Source: Formosimonas limnophila
GTDB taxonomy: Bacteria; Pseudomonadota; Gammaproteobacteria; Burkholderiales; Burkholderiaceae
Direction: 5' to 3'
Length of the DNA: 64,000 nt
NCBI RefSeq assembly: GCF_014652675.1
Contig: NZ_BMZG01000011.1
Coordinates: 429 to 64,428 of the forward strand
Position numbers and translations under genes: made by a program. Below are positions 44,362-53,560 of this stretch, piece by piece. The notes under the pieces are model-generated. The model did not search any database. It was not told the DNA's origin and was given only the letters and a program-made list of their open reading frames with translations. Within the stretch, counting starts at the first letter, position 1; each line of letters begins with the position of its first letter.

Positions 44362-45147
44362 ATGCATCCCATGCTCAACACCGCCATTGCCGCCGCCCGT
44401 GCCGCAGGCCAACTCATGAACCGCGCACAATTAGACCTCGACCAAATCAAAGTCGGCGTCAAAGGCTCGCAAGACGTCGTGACCGAAATCGATCAAGCAG
44501 CCGAAGAACTCATCAAAGAAACTTTGCTCGCGGCCTACCCCAAACACGCATTTTTGGGCGAAGAATCAGGCTTCTCAGGCGATAAAAGCGCCAACCACAA
44601 ATGGATTGTAGACCCCATCGACGGCACATCTAACTTCATCCACGGCTTTCCGCATTTCGCTGTCAGCATGGCGCTCGAAATCGACGAAAAAATCGAACAT
44701 GCCCTCATCTATAACCCTTGTACCAACGACATTTACACGGCCAGCCGCGGCTCAGGCGCATTTTTAAATAACCGACGTATCCGCGTCTCATCACGTGTGC
44801 GCTTCTCTGATGCACTGCTGTCAAACGCGATTCCTTCACGTGAGCTCAAAGCCAATCCAGCCCTCATCGACCTACAAACCAAGCTGCGCTTTGATACCGC
44901 AGGTCTGCGCTACACAGGCTCGGCCGCACTTGATTTAGCTTACGTTGCTACGGGCTACCTCGACGGTTTCATTGGCGTCGGCCTCAAATCATGGGACATC
45001 GCCGCAGGCGTGCTGCTCATCAAAGAAGCGGGAGGCCTCGTCACCGACCTCACAGGCGAAGGTGACTACATGAATGGCAACATTGTCGCGGCAACACCAA
45101 AATTGTTGCCCGCATTGTTGAAAGAAGTAACCGAAACTACTGCCTAA
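44362..45147 (+). CDS. suhB: Inositol monophosphatase family protein SuhB
   Basis: 261 residues from the ATG at 44362, which has AAAAAGGACACGAC upstream. Metal-site motifs are GEESG near residue 67, DPIDGTSNFIHGFP near 85 and KSWDIAAG near 213. The enzyme hydrolyses inositol-1-phosphate, and in gammaproteobacteria SuhB also joins rRNA antitermination complexes. It is divergent from trmJ. Confidence 0.92.
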   Translation: MHPMLNTAIAAARAAGQLMNRAQLDLDQIKVGVKGSQDVVTEIDQAAEELIKETLLAAYPKHAFLGEESGFSGDKSANHKWIVDPIDGTSNFIHGFPHFAVSMALEIDEKIEHALIYNPCTNDIYTASRGSGAFLNNRRIRVSSRVRFSDALLSNAIPSRELKANPALIDLQTKLRFDTAGLRYTGSAALDLAYVATGYLDGFIGVGLKSWDIAAGVLLIKEAGGLVTDLTGEGDYMNGNIVAATPKLLPALLKEVTETTA

Positions 45148-45170
45148 ATTCATCGTCGCTTAAAAACTGG

Positions 45171-45191
45171 TTCCCACGCAATGCGTGGGAA
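45171..45191. repeat. Perfect intergenic palindrome before mutS
   Basis: TTCCCACGC and GCGTGGGAA flank AAT. It lies 23 bases after suhB and has no T run, so it is more likely a short repeated element or processing site than a terminator. Confidence 0.5.
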
Positions 45192-45228
45192 TGTTCTTTA
45201 TATCATCTCACCCATTACGTCACCCGCC

Positions 45229-47817
45229 ATGACCGCCAAACACACACCCATGATGGCTCAGTATCTGACCATCAAAGCAGACCATCCCAATACTTTGCTC
45301 TTTTACCGAATGGGCGATTTTTATGAGTTGTTTTTTGATGATGCAATAGAGGCGTCGCGTTTACTCGGTATTTCACTCACCGCACGTGGCTCATCAAATG
45401 GTGAGCCAATCAAGATGGCGGGTGTGCCATACCATGCCGCCGAGCAATACTTGGCCAAGCTTCTCAAGCTTGGCCGCTCCGTCGCCATTTGTGAGCAAAT
45501 CGGCGACCCAGCCACCAGCAAAGGCCCCGTTGAGCGCAAAGTCATGCGTGTTTTGACACCGGGTACAGTCTCCGACGCGGCACTGCTCTCGGATAAGTCG
45601 GATGCGTATCTGATGAGTATCGCCGAGCGTGGCAACGGTACGGGCAAACAGCTCGGCTTGGCTTGGCTAAATATGGCGAGTGGCGATTTTTATGTGACCG
45701 AAATTCTCGCGAACGAACTGCCCGCATGGTTGGAGCAAATCCGCCCATCCGAACTGGTGGTATCCGATAAGCTCTGTGCACATTATCAAACGCTCAATCC
45801 AAACGCCATTGTTTCGCCGTTTACTGATAAATATTTCAATGCAGACAAAGGCGAGACCACGTTGCTCGCACAGATGGGCACACAGCACCTTGCGCAACTT
45901 GACGCCGAACACTTGACCGTCGGCTTGGCCGCCATCAAAGGTCTTCTAACCTACGCACAGCACACGCAAGGTCAAGTACTCAAGCACCTGCAGCGCTTAC
46001 AGGTCGTGCGCAGTGAACAATACCTTACACTCGACGCAGCCACCCGCCGTAATCTCGAAATCACCGAGACACTGCGCGGACAAGAATCTCCGACGCTGTT
46101 CTCACTGCTCGATCACACAGCCACCACTATGGGTGCGCGATTACTCAAACGTTGGCTACATCATCCATTGCGCGATGCGAGTGTCGTCCGTGCGCGGCAA
46201 AGCGCGATTAGCGAATTACAAAACGGCCGCTACCACGCCCAACTGCGCCCTATTTTACAAAGCATTAACGATGTCGAACGAATCAGCACGCGTATTGCAC
46301 TGACCAGTGTGCGCCCCAAAGAGCTCGCCGCCTTACGTGATTCACTGCATCATTTACCCGTGTTACAAAACGCTTTAAGTCACTGCGACTCAGATTTATT
46401 CAGACAGCTGTGTGCCGATTTGCACCACCCCGAAGCGTTGTCTCATTTACTCCAACGCGCCATCCAACCAGAGCCTGCCACGGTGGTACGCGAAGGCGGC
46501 GTTATCGCCGATGGTTTCGATTCTGAATTAGACGAATTGCGTGGTTTACAAACCAACAGCGGCGAATTCCTGCTCCAACTCGAAGCGCGCGAACGGGAGC
46601 GCACAGGCATCCCCACGCTCAAAGTTGAATACAACCGCGTGCATGGCTTTTACATCGAATTAACCGCGGCGCAAGCGGTACAAGCCACATTGCCACTGGA
46701 CTACCAACGTCGCCAAACACTCAAAAACGCCGAGCGATTCATCACGCCCGAACTCAAAGCCTTTGAAGACAAAGCTCTTTCCGCCAAAGAACGCGCCCTC
46801 GCGCGTGAGAAATTCCTCTACGACACACTCATAGCCGATTTGCATCCGTACATCAGTGACTTACAGCGCATCGGTCAGGCACTGGCTCAAATCGACGTCT
46901 TGACCAACTTAGCTGAACGCGCCTTCACGCTCAATTGGCACTGTCCCGAACTCGTCGACTCACCCGCCATCCACATCCAAAAAGGCCGACACCCCGTCGT
47001 CGAGCAGCAGGTTTCACCCTTCATAGCCAATGACTGCCACCTGTCAACGGATGAACGACTCTGGGTCATCACAGGGCCGAACATGGGCGGTAAATCGACC
47101 TTCATGCGTCAAGTCGCCCTCATCACCCTACTCGCTTACTGCGGTAGCTTCGTGCCCGCCGAGCGATGCAGCCTCGGGCCGATTGACCGCATATTCACCC
47201 GCATCGGTGCGGCCGATGATTTGGCAAGTGGCCGCTCGACATTCATGGTCGAGATGACTGAAGCCGCGCAAATTTTGCAACACGCCACCCCCAACAGCCT
47301 CGTGCTCATGGACGAAATCGGTCGAGGCACATCGACATTTGACGGACTTGCACTCGCGCTCGCCATCGCACAATCGTTGCTAAACACGCAACGCAGCCTC
47401 ACGCTGTTCGCCACGCATTATTTCGAAATCACCCAACTCGCGCAATCGCAAGCCCACGTCAAAAACGTCCACCTATCCGCCGTCGAAGAGCGCGACGCAA
47501 TTATCTTTCTCCACCAAGTGCAAGACGGCCCTGCCAGCAAAAGCTACGGTCTGCAAGTCGCGCAACTCGCCGGCGTCCCACGCCCCGTCATCAGCGCAGC
47601 CCGCAAGCATTTGAGTGTTTTAGAAGAGCAACAAAACCAGCACACTCAGTTTGACTTATTCAAAACACCCGTCGTCATGGACAGCGCAGCGGATACCGAA
47701 GTCGCCGTCGAATACGAACCGCATCCCCTGCTCAATGAACTGGCGAAAATCAACCCCGATGAAATGACGCCACGCGAGGCATTGGACGCGTTGTATTTGT
47801 TAAAAAAGCAGTTGTGA
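45229..47817 (+). CDS. mutS: DNA mismatch repair protein MutS
   Basis: 862 residues from the ATG at 45229; an ATG at 45181 would add 16 residues that include the palindrome. The mismatch-reading loop [15 protein letters not shown] near residue 27 holds the Phe-x-Glu motif. The ATPase has Walker [14 protein letters not shown] near 619, [12 protein letters not shown] near 696 and ATHYFEIT near 727. Length is normal. It binds mismatches and recruits MutL. Confidence 0.95.
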   Translation: MTAKHTPMMAQYLTIKADHPNTLLFYRMGDFYELFFDDAIEASRLLGISLTARGSSNGEPIKMAGVPYHAAEQYLAKLLKLGRSVAICEQIGDPATSKGPVERKVMRVLTPGTVSDAALLSDKSDAYLMSIAERGNGTGKQLGLAWLNMASGDFYVTEILANELPAWLEQIRPSELVVSDKLCAHYQTLNPNAIVSPFTDKYFNADKGETTLLAQMGTQHLAQLDAEHLTVGLAAIKGLLTYAQHTQGQVLKHLQRLQVVRSEQYLTLDAATRRNLEITETLRGQESPTLFSLLDHTATTMGARLLKRWLHHPLRDASVVRARQSAISELQNGRYHAQLRPILQSINDVERISTRIALTSVRPKELAALRDSLHHLPVLQNALSHCDSDLFRQLCADLHHPEALSHLLQRAIQPEPATVVREGGVIADGFDSELDELRGLQTNSGEFLLQLEARERERTGIPTLKVEYNRVHGFYIELTAAQAVQATLPLDYQRRQTLKNAERFITPELKAFEDKALSAKERALAREKFLYDTLIADLHPYISDLQRIGQALAQIDVLTNLAERAFTLNWHCPELVDSPAIHIQKGRHPVVEQQVSPFIANDCHLSTDERLWVITGPNMGGKSTFMRQVALITLLAYCGSFVPAERCSLGPIDRIFTRIGAADDLASGRSTFMVEMTEAAQILQHATPNSLVLMDEIGRGTSTFDGLALALAIAQSLLNTQRSLTLFATHYFEITQLAQSQAHVKNVHLSAVEERDAIIFLHQVQDGPASKSYGLQVAQLAGVPRPVISAARKHLSVLEEQQNQHTQFDLFKTPVVMDSAADTEVAVEYEPHPLLNELAKINPDEMTPREALDALYLLKKQL

Positions 47818-47823
47818 GAAAAG

Positions 47824-47844
47824 ATTGCGGGTCAAGCCCGCAAT
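47824..47844. repeat. Perfect intergenic palindrome after mutS
   Basis: ATTGCGGG and CCCGCAAT flank a five-base loop. It lies six bases after the mutS stop without a T run and resembles short dispersed GC-rich repeats found between genes in many proteobacteria. Confidence 0.45.
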
Positions 47845-47869
47845 GCCCCGTGTATTGAACAAAGTGTAA

Positions 47870-47898
47870 AAAAACGGCCTGAGATTCAGGCCGTTTTT
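47870..47898. terminator. Bidirectional terminator between mutS and the DUF4254 gene
   Basis: AAAAACGGCCTG and CAGGCCGTTTTT pair around AGATT, giving an A run on one side and a T run on the other. It serves the converging genes on both strands. Confidence 0.9.
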
Positions 47899-47908
47899 AA
47901 CTCTACAT

Positions 47909-48523
47909 TTATTTGGTTTCTTTAACCAACTCAGGGTTAAGCGTTTTGTCGTTGTACATTTTGAACTGACGATAAATTTTATAGTACGCGCGGCCAGCTT
48001 GCGCATCAGTCAACAACGCATCCAAACACCCACCCAAATCATTTCGCTGCTCAATGAGCGTCGCGAGTTTTTGCTCGCACGAGGCAATGTGGACAGCATC
48101 CACATCGGTACGCTGCGTTTGTGCGCGCATGGCTTTGATTTTCAAGCTCATGATGGACATGCGATCAATCATTGAGCCTGCGGTTTCAGAGTTCAGTCTC
48201 GCATCAGCTTGATGCGCGACATCGACGAGGCGCACGAGGATTTCTTCGTCCACGCGTTCTGTGGCGTCATTGCGAGCTTGGTTAAACCCGTCAATAGCGC
48301 GTTTGTTCTTGGCGATTTCATCGCCTGAGACGGTGGTACGACGAGCGAGATCCTCTTCTGCCCAAAGAGAAGCGTTATTAAAGTGATTGGTTTCAATCCA
48401 TGCCCAAACACCCTCTGAAAACTGGCGTGGCACGTAGATGAAGTCAGCCCGTGCAAGACAGGCATCGTGAAATGCGATGACTTGGGTGGATGAAATATCG
48501 TGGAAAAATTCTGTGTGTGTCAT
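47909..48523 (-). CDS. DUF4254 family protein
   Basis: 204 residues from the ATG at 48523, which has AAGGATACC upstream. The helical pattern FHDACLARADFIY, RRTTVSGDEIAKNKRAIDGF, then NSETAGSMIDRMSIMSLKI matches DUF4254 proteins, often encoded near envelope-sugar genes. Function unknown. It is cotranscribed with the phosphomutase gene just upstream. Confidence 0.75.
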   Translation of the reverse strand: MTHTEFFHDISSTQVIAFHDACLARADFIYVPRQFSEGVWAWIETNHFNNASLWAEEDLARRTTVSGDEIAKNKRAIDGFNQARNDATERVDEEILVRLVDVAHQADARLNSETAGSMIDRMSIMSLKIKAMRAQTQRTDVDAVHIASCEQKLATLIEQRNDLGGCLDALLTDAQAGRAYYKIYRQFKMYNDKTLNPELVKETK

Positions 48524-48543
48524 AGGTATCCTTAGGTGAGTCA

Positions 48544-49926
48544 TTAAAAGGGCAGTTTCGCATCAGGCTTTATTGCCAAAAATACGCCACGGAAATCATT
48601 TTGTATTCGCATCAGTGCGACTTCATCATCTGCCTCAAAACGCAGTACAATCACGGGCGTGGTGTTTGACGCGCGCGCAAGACCAAACCCATCAGCGTAG
48701 TCTGCGCGCACGCCGTCAATGGTGTTGATGGTCGCACCGTTGAAATTCGCACGCCGCTCGAATTGTTCAATCAACTGGCGGTTTTCACCCTCAGCCACAG
48801 GGATGTGTAACTCTGGCGTAGAAACGGCTTGCGGGAGTTGATTGAGCTTGTCAGTGATGGCATGCACGTCTGCAAGTTTTGACAACACTTCGAGTAGTCT
48901 CGCACCTGAGTAGAGGCCATCATCAAAGCCGCCCCAGCGGTCGTTGAAAAACAAATGCCCACTCATCTCACCACCGAAGGGTGCACCTGTTTCTTTGATT
49001 TTGACTTTCATAAACGAGTGGCCCGTTTTCCACATGACAGGCACACCGCCATGCCGCTCAATCAGAATTGCCAAGTGTGCGCTGCATTTAACGTCAAAAA
49101 CAATTGGCGCACCAGGCTGGTCAGCCAAAACATCTTCAACAAACAACATGATTTGGCGGTCAGGATAAATGATATTACCTGTTTTCGTCACCACACCGAG
49201 TCGGTCGGCATCGCCATCGAATGCAAGACCGATTTCGGCATCGGTGTCGCGCAGTGCTTTTTGTAGATCAACGAGGTTTTTTTCGTCTGCTGGATCAGGG
49301 TGGTGGTTGGGAAAATTGCCATCGACATCGCAAAACAAATCAACCACGGTGCAACCCAATCGGCGGAACACTTCGACCGCCGCCACACCGCCGACACCAT
49401 TGCCACAGTCAATCGCCACCGTCATTGGCCGAGCGAGTTGCACATCATGTGCAATCGCATCGATGTAAGCAGGCAAAATATTTTCTGCACGTATATCTCC
49501 TGCGACCGCTGCGGTGTGTAGCCTCCCGCTCAAAATCCGTTCGCGTAAATCCGTGATTTCGCCTGAGTTCAGTGTCGCGCCTGCAAGCATCATTTTCAAA
49601 CCATTGTATTGCGGCGGATTGTGGCTGCCTGTAACGGCGACGCCCGAACCTGTCTCAAAATACTGCGTGGCAAAATACACCGTCGGCGTCGGAACCATAC
49701 CGATGTCAATCACATCAACGCCCGCGAGCACAACCCCCGCAGACAAAGCACGCAGCAAGCGCTCACCCGAGAGCCGCCCATCACGCCCCAAAACCAGTGT
49801 CGCCACGCCCGCCTCGTACGCGAGCGTGCCCAACGCGTGGCCTATTTGACGCACGGCATCTTCGGTCAATGTCTCATCAACAATGCCACGAATGTCATTG
49901 GCTTTAAATATATGCGGCGATAACAA
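48544..49926 (-). CDS. Phosphomannomutase/phosphoglucomutase
   Basis: 460 residues from the TTG at 49926, which has CAGGAG eight bases upstream; an ATG at 49980 adds 18 unlikely residues and no ribosome site. The phosphoserine loop is VTGSHNPPQYNG (Ser near 101), the Mg loop FDGDADRLG is near 229, the sugar loop GGEMSGHLFF near 317 and the phosphate loop RASNTTPVIVLR near 422. It interconverts hexose 1- and 6-phosphates for nucleotide sugars. AlgC-type. Confidence 0.88.
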   Translation of the reverse strand: MLSPHIFKANDIRGIVDETLTEDAVRQIGHALGTLAYEAGVATLVLGRDGRLSGERLLRALSAGVVLAGVDVIDIGMVPTPTVYFATQYFETGSGVAVTGSHNPPQYNGLKMMLAGATLNSGEITDLRERILSGRLHTAAVAGDIRAENILPAYIDAIAHDVQLARPMTVAIDCGNGVGGVAAVEVFRRLGCTVVDLFCDVDGNFPNHHPDPADEKNLVDLQKALRDTDAEIGLAFDGDADRLGVVTKTGNIIYPDRQIMLFVEDVLADQPGAPIVFDVKCSAHLAILIERHGGVPVMWKTGHSFMKVKIKETGAPFGGEMSGHLFFNDRWGGFDDGLYSGARLLEVLSKLADVHAITDKLNQLPQAVSTPELHIPVAEGENRQLIEQFERRANFNGATINTIDGVRADYADGFGLARASNTTPVIVLRFEADDEVALMRIQNDFRGVFLAIKPDAKLPF

Positions 49927-50089
49927 TTGCTCAGCTCCTGAAATAGAGATGTTCACCCACTCAAATAAATATCCACACATTGTACCAATGTGTCGCCATT
50001 TATCCGCCGATTTTCGTTAAAATAACACGAGCCGCTCACCATCAAAGTCAAAAACGGCCAACAAACCAACAACCACATCGAGGGAAAAT

Positions 50090-51607
50090 ATGACAACCAG
50101 ACAACCGACAGAGCAACCTGCATGGCAGCTACTGACCACTCACAAAACCCAAACCCCAGCCGTCCTCAAACAAGGCACATCGTACACAGCCAACGCAGCA
50201 GGCATTTCACTTGATTTTTCGCGTCAGTTCATTAACGACGACACACTGAATTTATTCGGCCAATTATTAGAACAACAAGACTGGAAAACATGGCAAGCGA
50301 AGATGTTCGGTGGCGAAGCGATTAACACATCAGAAAATCGCGCCGTGCTCCACGTTGCTCTGCGCGGCTCTTATAATGGCACCGACGCGGGAATCAACGA
50401 CGAAGTGGCGCAAACCCAAAACAGCTTTTTTACCTTCGCCGAAGCAGTGCGCCGTGGCGAGATTAAAAGTCACACAGGCGAAGCATTCACTGACGTGATT
50501 AACCTCGGTATCGGTGGCTCTGACCTTGGGCCACGCCTCATCTGCCACGCACTGGCCGACCAAAACGCCACGCCGCGTGTGCACTTCGTCGCCAACCTTG
50601 ACCCTGTTGAAATGCAACGAGTCCTGCACGGCTTAAACCCAACGACGACCTTATTCATTCTGTCGTCAAAAAGCTACTCCACTGTGGAAACCCAAGCGAA
50701 CGCGGAAGCTGCCGTCGCTTGGCTAAGCGCAAACTCATCTGCTGACAAAGCTGCCATTAAAGCCGCACACTTTTGCGCCGTCTCAAACAACATCAAAGCC
50801 GTCAGCGCATGGGGCATCAACGTCGATCGCTGCTTTACCCTGCCTGAATGGGTCGGCGGTCGTTTTTCACTATGGTCAGCCGTTGGCCTGTCCATCGCCA
50901 TGGCGATTGGTGAAAAAGGATTCCGAGAGCTGCTCGCAGGCGCGCATGAGATGGATCAGCATTTCCTCTGCGCACCATTGTCCGAAAACTTGCCTGCCCT
51001 GCTCGCCATCATCGGCATCTGGAACACCAACTTTCACGGTGCACAAACTCACGGTGTCATCATCTACTCCGAACGCCTGCGCTACCTGCCCGACTATTTG
51101 CAACAATTAGAAATGGAGTCGAACGGCAAATGCGTGGACAAAGATGGTCAACCAGTTAGCTACGCTACCTCACCTGTACTATTCGGCGGCTTGGGCACGA
51201 CCACCCAACACAGCTTTTTCCAAATGCTGCATCAAGGCACACACCTCGTGCCACTGGACATCATCAGCCTATCGGCCACACGCGCCATTCGCAGTCACGA
51301 CGGCGACACACGCGCTGATGATTTACTCCTGTTCGCAAAAGCACAATCCGACGCTCTCGCCTACGGCATTGCCGCGCTGCCCGCCAGCCTACGCGATGCA
51401 TGGCAAACCAAACCCAGCTACAGTCACTTCCCTGCGAATCGACCGAATAGCCGCATCCACCTCGAAGCACTCACTCCAAAAACTCTGGGGGCATTAATTG
51501 CTATGTATGAACACAAAACGTTCTTGCAAGGGGTTGTGTGGCACGTCAACAGTTTTGACCAATGGGGCGTTGAGTTGGGCAAAGTCATGTTTGGGGCGAT
51601 GAAATAA
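50090..51607 (+). CDS. pgi: Glucose-6-phosphate isomerase
   Basis: 505 residues, GAGGG upstream of the ATG. Signature regions: GIGGSDLGPRLI near 142, GGRFSLWSAVGLSIAM near 255 and GGLGTTTQHSFFQMLHQG near 365. It interconverts glucose-6-phosphate and fructose-6-phosphate. It is divergent from the phosphomutase gene, so the two share the 49981-50089 promoter region. Confidence 0.95.
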   Translation: MTTRQPTEQPAWQLLTTHKTQTPAVLKQGTSYTANAAGISLDFSRQFINDDTLNLFGQLLEQQDWKTWQAKMFGGEAINTSENRAVLHVALRGSYNGTDAGINDEVAQTQNSFFTFAEAVRRGEIKSHTGEAFTDVINLGIGGSDLGPRLICHALADQNATPRVHFVANLDPVEMQRVLHGLNPTTTLFILSSKSYSTVETQANAEAAVAWLSANSSADKAAIKAAHFCAVSNNIKAVSAWGINVDRCFTLPEWVGGRFSLWSAVGLSIAMAIGEKGFRELLAGAHEMDQHFLCAPLSENLPALLAIIGIWNTNFHGAQTHGVIIYSERLRYLPDYLQQLEMESNGKCVDKDGQPVSYATSPVLFGGLGTTTQHSFFQMLHQGTHLVPLDIISLSATRAIRSHDGDTRADDLLLFAKAQSDALAYGIAALPASLRDAWQTKPSYSHFPANRPNSRIHLEALTPKTLGALIAMYEHKTFLQGVVWHVNSFDQWGVELGKVMFGAMK

Positions 51608-51667
51608 ATGCGTCGTGTGGAGATGTGCAGGCATCTCCATCGTTTGTTTTAATGAGAGTGTGAATTC

Positions 51668-52771
51668 ATGAGCTATTTTGTCGTTGCGTTTTTGTTGTCT
51701 TTTTTAACTACGATGTGGCTGGTACACAGCCACCATCTGCACAGCCACATCTCGCACGACCATGACTTGAGTGGTCCTCAAAAATTCCATGAAAATCCCG
51801 TGCCACGCATCGGAGGTGTGGGTATTGCAGTGGGCTTGGCTGGGTTCGCTATTTTGGCGCTACTGCGGAATCATCCACAAGCAAGTTTATTAACCACACT
51901 GCTCATTTGTGCACTACCTGCTTTTTTTGCGGGAATTTTAGAAGACACCACCAAGCGCGTCTCACCGATGTGGCGTCTCTTATCCACCGCAGTATCCGCA
52001 ATCCTTGCCAGCGCACTGCTCAAAGCCACCATTGATCGACTCGACATTTGGGGGTTGGATGCGCTGATGAGCATCAGCATTGTTGGTATTGTATTCACAG
52101 CTTTCTGTGTTTCAGGCATTGCCAATGCCGTAAACATCATTGATGGCTTTAATGGATTGTCCTCCGTCGTGGTATGCACGATGCTGCTCTCGTTGGTATA
52201 TGTCGCCTTCAGTGTCAATGACTCAATGGTGCTGTCCTGCTCTCTCGCACTCATTGGGGCAATTATCGGATTTTTCTTATGGAATTATCCCTCTGGCAAT
52301 ATTTTTTTGGGGGACGGTGGTGCCTATTTGATTGGTTTTTTGGTAGCTGATTTGGCAGTGATTTTGGTCAATCGGCATCCCAGTGTATCGGCATGGTATC
52401 CTGTATTGCTGTTTATGTATCCCTTGGTTGAAACGTTGTTTTCTATTTATCGCCGCCGATTCATCAAGAAACAAGCCGCCAGCGTACCTGATGGCGTGCA
52501 TCTACACAGCCTACTTTATCGTCGTATGATTCGCTGGACGTTAGGCTTCCAACATATTTCTGCGGAACAAAGAAACGCCATGACATCCCCTTATTTGTGG
52601 GTTTTGTCCTCAATGGCCGTTGTGCCTGCCACATTATTTGCACAGCACACTTGGGTGCTGATTGCATTCTCTTTGTTATTTATTTTTAGTTATGTTTGGA
52701 TTTATTGGCGATTGGTTCGATTCAAATCACCGATGTGGCTCAATTGGCTCTATTCGCATCGCAAAAAATGA
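51668..52771 (+). CDS. Polyprenyl-phosphate sugar-1-phosphate transferase, WecA/MraY type
   Basis: 367 residues with about ten membrane segments. Conserved cytoplasmic loops are KFHENPVPRIGGVGIA near 39, NAVNIIDGFNGL near 156 and GNIFLGDGGAYLIGF near 216, with a His-rich loop VHLHSLLYRR near 278. The family transfers a sugar phosphate to undecaprenyl phosphate to begin O-antigen or other surface glycans. The exact sugar cannot be told. It is 60 bases downstream of pgi and may be cotranscribed. Confidence 0.85.
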   Translation: MSYFVVAFLLSFLTTMWLVHSHHLHSHISHDHDLSGPQKFHENPVPRIGGVGIAVGLAGFAILALLRNHPQASLLTTLLICALPAFFAGILEDTTKRVSPMWRLLSTAVSAILASALLKATIDRLDIWGLDALMSISIVGIVFTAFCVSGIANAVNIIDGFNGLSSVVVCTMLLSLVYVAFSVNDSMVLSCSLALIGAIIGFFLWNYPSGNIFLGDGGAYLIGFLVADLAVILVNRHPSVSAWYPVLLFMYPLVETLFSIYRRRFIKKQAASVPDGVHLHSLLYRRMIRWTLGFQHISAEQRNAMTSPYLWVLSSMAVVPATLFAQHTWVLIAFSLLFIFSYVWIYWRLVRFKSPMWLNWLYSHRKK

Positions 52772-52800
52772 AAAAACCGATGATTCGTCATCGGTTTTTT
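52771..52800. terminator. Bidirectional terminator with UUCG loop
   Basis: AAAAAACCGATGA and TCATCGGTTTTTT pair around TTCG, ending both the transferase gene and the convergent slmA gene. Confidence 0.9.
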
Positions 52801-52810
52801 TATCAAGCCT

Positions 52811-53422
52811 CTAACGCTGCCACCCCAGCATAAACCAGACGTCATCAAAACCATCCGTGGGCAAACGCGTGAAACCACTTCGCACATAAGCATGCCAGCG
52901 CCCCATCAACCAAGCACTCAAAAACTCGCTGTATACCGCCACATCAGTGATGGGTTGCCACGTATTTTCTGCTGTGGCATTTCGCAGTGTTTGCTTCATC
53001 GTGGCAGACAAACGCTCAAGTAATTGAGTCACTCGTTGTTGCAAACGCTCATGTTCATGCATTAGGGCATCACCAATGAGCACGCGCACCATACCTGGGT
53101 TCTTTTGAGCAAACACCAATTGCACATGAATCATTTTTTTGAGTTGTTCCATTGCACTTGCATCTGACTGGGCGATTTGATTGAGCAAGCCAAACAGACT
53201 TGCCTCAATGAACTCAATCAATCCTTCAAACATCTGAGCTTTGCTGGCAAAGTGCCGATACAGAGCCGCTTCAGAAACACCGATGGTTTTGGCTAAGCCT
53301 GCCGTGGTGATTTTATCACCAGCGGGATTCTCCAACATCTGCGCCAGCGTCTGTAAAATCTGAATGCGTCGCTCACCTTTTGCAGGTCGTGGCTTTTTAA
53401 GTTCTGCTGTGTTTGATTCCAT
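52811..53422 (-). CDS. slmA: Nucleoid occlusion/TetR-family regulator SlmA
   Basis: 203 residues from the ATG at 53422 with AGAGAACG upstream. The HTH is ITTAGLAKTIGVSEAALYRH near residue 38, followed by FASKAQMFEGLIEFIE, as in SlmA. In gammaproteobacteria SlmA blocks FtsZ assembly over the nucleoid. That function is assumed here from family and from the close pattern match. Confidence 0.8.
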   Translation of the reverse strand: MESNTAELKKPRPAKGERRIQILQTLAQMLENPAGDKITTAGLAKTIGVSEAALYRHFASKAQMFEGLIEFIEASLFGLLNQIAQSDASAMEQLKKMIHVQLVFAQKNPGMVRVLIGDALMHEHERLQQRVTQLLERLSATMKQTLRNATAENTWQPITDVAVYSEFLSAWLMGRWHAYVRSGFTRLPTDGFDDVWFMLGWQR

Positions 53423-53508
53423 ATCGTTCTCTCTTTTGAATGAGCGAAATTGTAACTGATTCGGGCACGCAATCAATGAATTGCATGACGTTTTTACAAA
53501 ATTATGTT

Positions 53509-53544
53509 CAAAAAAAACACCCCCAGCAAAGCGGGGGTGTTTTT
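53509..53544 (-). terminator. Terminator of the rpoBC operon
   Basis: Minus-strand arms AACACCCCC and GGGGGTGTT, followed by a T run of at least seven. It lies 17 bases after the rpoC stop. Confidence 0.92.
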
Positions 53545-53560
53545 ATCTTGCTACAACCAA

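Noticed and set aside
44286-44585. Arg/His-rich plus-strand frame overlapping suhB
   Set aside because: The composition is that of an out-of-frame reading of a GC-biased gene, and suhB is clear in the other frame.
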